The notes under the pieces were generated by a model, which saw only the letters and a list, made by a program, of their open reading frames with translations, did no database searches and was not told the origin of the DNA. A stretch of DNA of 64,000 nt, from contig NZ_FZOS01000007.1 in NCBI RefSeq assembly GCF_900188165.1, positions 1 through 64,000 on the forward strand. The letters run 5' to 3'. Made by a program: the position numbers and the translations under genes. Below, in pieces: positions 63,668 to 64,000 of this stretch. The DNA comes from Edaphosphingomonas laterariae. Its GTDB lineage: Bacteria; Pseudomonadota; Alphaproteobacteria; Sphingomonadales; Sphingomonadaceae. Numbering within the stretch: the stretch's first letter is position 1; every line of letters begins with the position of its first letter.

Positions 63668-64000
63668 ATGCGGCCGCAATCGATCATCCTGTTTGAACGG
63701 CTGGTATTGGCGACGATCGCGCTCGGCGTGCTGGCGTCGGCGATCAACTGGCAGCGGACGCTGGCGATGATCCAGCAGTTCGGCTTCGGCGCCACCTTCA
63801 TCGTCGTCGTGCAGGCGTGCAGCGTCGCGCTGATGCTCCTGCTGCTCTATTTCGTGTCGCGGCGCGGCAGCGAGGTGGCGAAGTGGATCTATGTCGTGCT
63901 GGTGGTGATCGGGGGGGTCAACACGCTCGCGACGTTCAACACGCTGCTCGCCATGGGGGGCAGCGGTATGATCGCGCCGATCCAGCTGGTGCTGCAATTG
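63668..64000 (+). CDS. Membrane protein, cut by the window end
   Basis: The first 111 codons are present; GGGGGAAG lies 6 bases before the ATG. They code for about three to four transmembrane helices (FERLVLATIALGVLASAIN, FIVVVQACSVALMLLLLYFV, WIYVVLVVIGGVNTL). The family is not recognised and the rest lies outside the window. Confidence 0.75.
   Translation, partial: MRPQSIILFERLVLATIALGVLASAINWQRTLAMIQQFGFGATFIVVVQACSVALMLLLLYFVSRRGSEVAKWIYVVLVVIGGVNTLATFNTLLAMGGSGMIAPIQLVLQL

Overview
The window is GC-rich, gene-dense chromosomal DNA from an alphaproteobacterium of the Sphingomonas type. Pointers to this are a PEPxxWA-CTERM surface protein, a Sphingomonas-type alkaline phosphatase, the rplU-rpmA-acetyltransferase-obgE-proB and mutM-ubiE-ubiB-coaBC-dut neighbourhoods, the F1-ATPase inhibitor zeta subunit (DUF1476) beside bolA and grxD, and GANTC and GAAC-N7-GAAC motifs in promoters. 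About 68 protein genes are supported. I see no rRNA, tRNA, CRISPR array, intact insertion sequence or prophage.

Layout. 1-8.9 kb: a scrap that may be an IS3 transposase start, a periplasmic redoxin/DsbD-type pair, alkaline phosphatase, a GST, typA, a putative beta-barrel protein and an aldo/keto reductase remnant. 9-15 kb: the conserved obgE-proB and rplU-rpmA-GNAT blocks, separated by a TetR/metal-dependent hydrolase pair with a clear operator. 15.3-21.6 kb: serine hydrolase, leuC, an N-acyl homoserine lactonase-like MBL gene, leuD, a quinone oxidoreductase and yhhQ. 21.6-29.2 kb, minus strand: dut, a MoeB/ThiF enzyme, a DsrE-like gene, DJ-1, coaBC, a SYLF protein, the PEP-CTERM protein, ubiB and ubiE. 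29.3-32.3 kb: mutM, rpsT, dnaA.

32.5-42.1 kb: a lipoprotein, trpS, murJ and secB on the minus strand; a Tim44-like gene, mltA, an Smr gene and a GGDEF-EAL protein on the plus strand; then convergent dapE. 42.1-48.3 kb: cupin, ClC channel, GST and the rpmH-rnpA-yidD-yidC-engB operon. 48.4-54 kb: comM, DUF805, ruvX, DUF3089, DUF4153. 54-64 kb: gatC-gatA-gatB, the zeta inhibitor, bolA, grxD, an XRE regulator, an MBL hydrolase, DUF4230, nadA-nadC and a cut membrane protein.

Most genes are housekeeping, and many neighbours overlap by the 4 bases ATGA or GTGA, which implies translational coupling. The points most worth a second look are these. rpmH lies wholly inside the reading frame of rnpA, with the two start codons 4 bases apart. 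Three GAAC half-sites spaced by exactly 7 bases lie between trpS and a lipoprotein gene, and a two-half-site copy (LexA box) lies before comM. Three GANTC sites fall within 33 bases upstream of dnaA. A lactonase-like gene is coupled on both sides inside the leucine operon. A TetR operator covers the neighbouring promoter and the regulator's own start codon.
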